Source: an uncultured Jannaschia sp. (GTDB taxonomy: Bacteria > Pseudomonadota > Alphaproteobacteria > Rhodobacterales > Rhodobacteraceae). Taken from it: a DNA stretch of 9,504 nt. How positions within the stretch are numbered: the stretch's first letter is position 1; every line of letters starts with the position of its first letter. The position numbers and the translations under genes are program-made. The DNA lies in the NCBI GenBank assembly GCA_937916365.1, contig CALFSY010000002.1, positions 1 to 9,504 on the forward strand, in the 5' to 3' direction. Below the pieces are notes generated by a model. It did not search any database. It saw only the letters and a program-made list of their open reading frames with translations, and had not been told where the DNA came from. Positions 6,659-9,504 of this stretch are shown piece by piece.

Positions 6659-6669
6659 ATTAGCATAAA
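6641..6669 (+). promoter_or_regulatory. candidate activator-dependent tctC promoter
   Basis: CATAAA (6664-6669) is a fair -10 (4/6). Seventeen nt upstream there is no -35 consensus; instead the first ATGAAAG repeat lies there. PhoB-type activated promoters have the activator box in place of the -35. Start would be near 6676, giving a leader of about 78 nt that contains both stem-loops before the ATG at 6754. Confidence 0.3.
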
Positions 6670-6685
6670 AGTGTCTTTACATCAA
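6657..6685 (-). promoter_or_regulatory. candidate tctDE promoter
   Basis: On the minus strand, TTGATG (6685-6680) and TAATCT (6662-6657) are 17 nt apart, with TGC directly before the -10 as in extended -10 promoters. The start point near 6650 would fall within the putative TctD operator, consistent with autorepression. The -10 itself is a poor match. Confidence 0.3.
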
Positions 6686-6708
6686 GGTGGCCTCGGTTGG
6701 CCGTCTTG
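6683..6708 (+). promoter_or_regulatory. tctC leader stem-loop 1
   Basis: CAAGGTGGCC (6683-6692) and GGCCGTCTTG (6699-6708) pair over all 10 positions in RNA: eight Watson-Crick pairs and two adjacent G-U wobbles, with a 6-nt loop TCGGTT. Because of the wobbles it is a better hairpin as tctC-sense RNA than as DNA. It may protect the 5' end of the mRNA or be a regulatory element. Confidence 0.5.
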
Positions 6709-6717
6709 CAGAGATTC

Positions 6718-6737
6718 GCAGGGTTGGGAGGCCCTGC
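6718..6737 (+). promoter_or_regulatory. tctC leader stem-loop 2
   Basis: GCAGGG (6718-6723) and CCCTGC (6732-6737) are perfect inverted copies, and T6724 and G6731 can add a wobble pair, leaving the loop TGGGAG. It ends 4 nt before the Shine-Dalgarno AAGGAGG (6742-6748) of tctC, so ribosome entry and this hairpin are close neighbours. Confidence 0.5.
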
Positions 6738-6753
6738 ATTCAAGGAGGAAACT

Positions 6754-7854
6754 ATGAAAAATTTCTACAAGCGCTCTGCGGCGCTTTTGGCGACTGTGTC
6801 GGCCTTTGGCTTGGCGTCGTCTGCCTTGGCCGACGGCCATGGGCTTGATCTGTCCGGCGAAACTGTCGAATGGATCATTCCGTTTTCGGAAACCGGCGGC
6901 TCGGCACGTTGGGCCAATTTTTATGCCCCGCTGTTGAGTGAGGCCCTACCTGGCAATCCAACCGTTGTTGTGACCTTTATGCCTGGTGCCGGCTCAACCC
7001 GCGGTGCCAACCATTTCCAAGATTTGGAATATGAAGACGGCACAACGATCTTTGGATCCTCGGGGTCTACACAGTTTCCCTATCTTTTGAACGATCCGCG
7101 GGTGCGTTACGAATATGCTGATTGGAATGTGGTTTTGGCATCAGGCACCGGTGGTGTGGCGTATCTGCCCACCGATTTAGCGGCAGAGCTTGACGCAGGC
7201 GGCGTTGATGCGCTTCTTGACGAAAACTTCATCTACGGCAGCCAAGGGGCAACACGCCTTGATCTTGTGCCGCTTTTGGCCTGGGAAATGCTGGGCCTGA
7301 ATGTGGAGCCAGTGTTTGGCATTGAAGGGCGCGGGGATGGGCGTCTGATGTTTGAACGGGGCGAAGCAAATATCGATTACCAAACCTCGTCGTCGTTCCT
7401 ATCAGGGGTGGCACCATTGGTTGAGGCAGGCACCGCCGTGCCGTGGTTTGCCTTTGGGGCGCTTGACGCAGATGGCAATATCGTGCGCGATCCAACGTTC
7501 CCCGATATGCCATCCTTCGCCGAGGTGTGTGAGGCCGCGCCATCGTGCGAAACATCTGGCCCCGCGTGGGATGCTTGGGTCGCATTCTTTACTGCAGGAT
7601 TCCCTGCACAAAAAATGGTTTTCTTGCCCGCCGGTGCCCCGCAAGAGGCGATCGACACCTATACGCAAGCCTTTCAGGCGATCACCGAACGCGATGATTT
7701 TGCCGAAATCTCGCGGGCGCGCCTGGGCGTCTATCCACAGATGACAGGTGCAGCGGCAGAAACCGCCCTGGCCAGTGCAACAGCGGTTCCCGAAGAGGCG
7801 CAAACCTTTGTGATTGATTGGTTGGCCGAACGTTATGGCGTTGTGCTTGAGTGA
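6754..7854 (+). CDS. tctC: tripartite tricarboxylate transporter substrate-binding protein (TctC/Bug family)
   Basis: This is a periplasmic binding protein that captures a carboxylate-type solute and passes it to the TctA/TctB membrane subunits. The start is the ATG at 6754, preceded by AAGGAGGAAACT, a strong ribosome site; an in-frame TTG at 6697 lies in the leader hairpin and is rejected. The product is 366 aa, somewhat longer than typical Bug proteins (about 300-330). Residues 1-26 are a signal peptide (MKNFYKRSAALLATVSAFG..) with ALA before DGHG. Family-like features are VEWIIPFSETGGSARWANFY near the mature N-terminus, the PTVVVTFMPGAGSTRGANHF block, and FLPAGAPQEAIDTYTQAFQA near the C-terminus. 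Two cysteines (259 and 265, CEAAPSC) could form a disulfide in the periplasm. It is divergent from classical citrate TctC, so the ligand is open. The next gene, 74 nt on, is tctA; the tctDE pair is divergent. Confidence 0.88.
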   Translation: MKNFYKRSAALLATVSAFGLASSALADGHGLDLSGETVEWIIPFSETGGSARWANFYAPLLSEALPGNPTVVVTFMPGAGSTRGANHFQDLEYEDGTTIFGSSGSTQFPYLLNDPRVRYEYADWNVVLASGTGGVAYLPTDLAAELDAGGVDALLDENFIYGSQGATRLDLVPLLAWEMLGLNVEPVFGIEGRGDGRLMFERGEANIDYQTSSSFLSGVAPLVEAGTAVPWFAFGALDADGNIVRDPTFPDMPSFAEVCEAAPSCETSGPAWDAWVAFFTAGFPAQKMVFLPAGAPQEAIDTYTQAFQAITERDDFAEISRARLGVYPQMTGAAAETALASATAVPEEAQTFVIDWLAERYGVVLE

Positions 7855-7869
7855 TCTGACCCCAAAACA

Positions 7870-7892
7870 CCCCCCGCGGTTTTCGCGGGGGG
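7870..7892 (+). terminator. strong GC hairpin between tctC and tctA
   Basis: CCCCCCGCG (7870-7878) and CGCGGGGGG (7884-7892) form a perfect 9-bp all-GC stem with the loop GTTTT. It is followed by CACGCTTTCACG, which is not a proper U run. It lies 16 nt after the tctC stop and 37 nt before the tctA start. It would act as a partial terminator or as a 3' block to exonucleases, giving more TctC than TctA, as is common for binding-protein operons. Confidence 0.6.
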
Positions 7893-7928
7893 CACGCTTT
7901 CACGACAAGACATAAATCAAGGCCCCCC

Positions 7929-9504
7929 ATGGACCTCTTTGCAACCGCCATGCCCGCGCTTGGCGAAGCCTTTGGTATGATCTTGCAGCCCATTGTTTTG
8001 GGGTATCTTGTGCTGGGCGTGGTTATGGGGCTGTGTATTGGGGTGTTCCCGGGGTCGGGCGGGATTGCCGGCTTATCACTCCTCCTACCTTTCATGTTCG
8101 GGATGGAGCCGATCTACGGCCTTGCCCTTATGGTTGGAATGGTGGCGGTCGTGCCCACATCGGATACATTTGCCAGCGTTTTGATGGGCATACCGGGGTC
8201 TTCGGCAAGCCAAGCCACGGTGCTTGATGGGTTCCCCTTGGCCAAAAAGGGGCAGGCCGCGCGCGCCTTATCGGCCGCTTTTTCATCGTCTTTGTTTGGC
8301 GGTCTTTTGGGTGCGGCATTCCTAACCTTTTTCATCCTTGCCGCGCGCCCCATTGTGCTGGCGTTTCAAACCCCCGAGCTTTTGATGGTTACGATTTTCG
8401 GCCTGTCAATGGTGGGGATCTTGGCGGGGCGCGTTGCGATCAAAGGCATCGTTGCGGCCTGTTTGGGCTTGTTGATCGGCACCATCGGCGAAGGTGCATC
8501 ATCGGGTGAGCTGCGCATGACGACTTACGATTTACCGTATTTGGTGGATGGATTCAAATTGGTGATTGTGGGCCTGGCGATTTTTGCCGTGCCTGAAATT
8601 GTCGCGCTTTTGCGCCAGGACAAGGCCATTTCTGATCGGCAAGTTTTGGGTAGCGGCTGGATAACGGGCATCAAGGATTGGTGGGCCAATAAATGGCTAT
8701 CCGTGCGCTGTTCGCTTATCGGTGTGGCGGTTGGCGTGATCCCGGGGTTGGGCGGATCCGTCGTTGATTGGATCGCCTATGGTCACGCGGTGCAGACCTC
8801 AACCGACAAATCGAAATTTGGATCGGGCGATATTCGGGGGGTTGTGGGGCCCGAAAGCTCCAACAACGCCAAAGAGGGCGGTGGCCTGGTTCCAACGCTT
8901 TTGTTTGGTATCCCTGGTTCGGGATCGATGGCGATTTTCATCTCAGGCGTGGCGCTGCTTGGGACGGGCCAGATCGAGGTTGGCCCCTCAATGATTAACA
9001 ACAACCTGAACTTTACCTATGCGATTGTTTGGTTGCTGGCGCTGGCCAATGTTGTGGGCACACTGATTTGCATCGGGGCTGCGGGCGGTATTGCGCGGCT
9101 TACAAATATCCGCTTTGCGTTGCTGGCCCCATTTTTATTTATGATTATTGCGTTTGCGGCGTTTCAATCCCGCCAATCTATTTGGGATTTGGCGGCCCTG
9201 TTTGGGATTGGTCTTTTGGGTATTTTGATGCGGCGGTTTGATTGGTCTAGGCCCGCGTTTTTGATCGGGTTTGTTTTATCCGCGCCGGCGGAACGCTACA
9301 CCAACCAAGCCGTCCAAATTGCCAGTTCACGTTTTCGCCGCGCGTTTGAAGACGGGCTTGACTATATCTTTAGCCCGATTGTGATTGTTCTAATCATCAT
9401 TACGCTGATTTCGGTTGTGGTTGGCCTGCGGCAGGCAAAAAACATCCAAGCCGAGGGCAGTGTAAATTCTGGGGGTAAACGTGCGCCGCTGATTTTTTTG
9501 CTGG
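7929..9504 (+). CDS. tctA: tripartite tricarboxylate transporter permease TctA, probably fused to TctB; partial at right edge
   Basis: This is the large multi-spanning inner-membrane permease of a tripartite tricarboxylate transporter, which imports the solute delivered by TctC using an ion gradient. The frame starts at the ATG at 7929 (AAGG 6 nt upstream) and is open for 525 codons to the window edge. The two related halves of TctA are visible. In the first, GVFPGSGG is at 38-45 and IPGSSASQATVLDGFPLAKK at 88-107. In the second, GVIPGLGG is at 269-276, PESSNNAKEGGGLVPTLLFG at 308-327 and IPGSGS at 328-333. Classical TctA is about 500 residues. Here a last TctA helix (about 484-499) is followed by a polar linker and a new hydrophobic stretch starting near 520. 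No separate tctB precedes it, so a C-terminal TctB-like domain is likely, but it lies outside the window. The first-half TSDTFASV differs from the usual YGGSxSAI-type sequence, marking a divergent subfamily. Confidence 0.92.
   Translation, partial: MDLFATAMPALGEAFGMILQPIVLGYLVLGVVMGLCIGVFPGSGGIAGLSLLLPFMFGMEPIYGLALMVGMVAVVPTSDTFASVLMGIPGSSASQATVLDGFPLAKKGQAARALSAAFSSSLFGGLLGAAFLTFFILAARPIVLAFQTPELLMVTIFGLSMVGILAGRVAIKGIVAACLGLLIGTIGEGASSGELRMTTYDLPYLVDGFKLVIVGLAIFAVPEIVALLRQDKAISDRQVLGSGWITGIKDWWANKWLSVRCSLIGVAVGVIPGLGGSVVDWIAYGHAVQTSTDKSKFGSGDIRGVVGPESSNNAKEGGGLVPTLLFGIPGSGSMAIFISGVALLGTGQIEVGPSMINNNLNFTYAIVWLLALANVVGTLICIGAAGGIARLTNIRFALLAPFLFMIIAFAAFQSRQSIWDLAALFGIGLLGILMRRFDWSRPAFLIGFVLSAPAERYTNQAVQIASSRFRRAFEDGLDYIFSPIVIVLIIITLISVVVGLRQAKNIQAEGSVNSGGKRAPLIFLL

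Noticed and set aside
6628..6666. Upstream ATG (6666) as start of the response regulator
   Set aside because: It would add 13 residues before the canonical receiver-domain start and would read through the palindromic operator-like block.
6697..6753. TTG at 6697 as start of TctC
   Set aside because: It lies in the loop of a leader hairpin, has no ribosome site, and would put 19 residues before a clean signal peptide that starts behind AAGGAGG.
7177..8353. Minus-strand ORFs opposite tctC and tctA
   Set aside because: Pro/Arg/His-rich shadows; the plus frames are clear members of the transporter families.

Overview
The window looks like chromosome of an alphaproteobacterium of the Rhodobacterales/Roseobacter type. 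The evidence is a DUF1523 protein paired with a small two-helix membrane protein (a pairing I associate with this group), alphaproteobacterial-style Bug/TctC and TctA sequences, and moderate GC with GC-rich third positions. No rRNA, tRNA, CRISPR array, insertion sequence or phage gene is visible.

Left part (1-2735, minus strand): a D-alanyl-D-alanine carboxypeptidase of the PBP5/DacA type, cut by the left edge, lies downstream of a family 5 (dipeptide/oligopeptide type) periplasmic solute-binding protein. No permease or ATPase genes accompany the binding protein here. The two genes are 162 bp apart, and dacA probably has its own promoter.

Middle part (2736-4228, plus strand): an approximately 250 bp AT-rich divergent spacer leads to a 64-residue Met-rich protein of unknown function. 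Then comes a two-gene unit, a small two-helix membrane protein followed by a DUF1523 membrane protein. The second start (TTG with a perfect GGAGG) is packed against the first stop. The leader of this unit carries nested inverted repeats that overlap the translation start region.

Right part (4229-9504): a tripartite tricarboxylate transporter (TTT) locus with its own regulators. The response regulator (TctD-like) and histidine kinase (TctE-like) run leftwards with a 4-nt GTGA overlap, followed by a doubtful small ORF. The periplasmic binding protein TctC and the large permease TctA run rightwards. Between the divergent halves is a 126 bp control region with ATGAAAG direct repeats one helical turn apart, inside a palindromic block that overlaps predicted promoter elements of both operons. 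The tctC leader holds two tandem stem-loops before a strong Shine-Dalgarno. A 9-bp all-GC hairpin separates tctC from tctA. No separate tctB sits between tctC and tctA, and the TctA frame runs on past the family's usual length into a new hydrophobic stretch at the edge, suggesting a TctA-TctB fusion.

Working model: TctE senses a carboxylate outside the cytoplasm and phosphorylates TctD. TctD controls the shared promoter region, activating tctC-tctA(B) and probably limiting its own expression. TctC captures the substrate for import through TctA/TctB driven by an ion gradient. The substrate cannot be read from the sequence.
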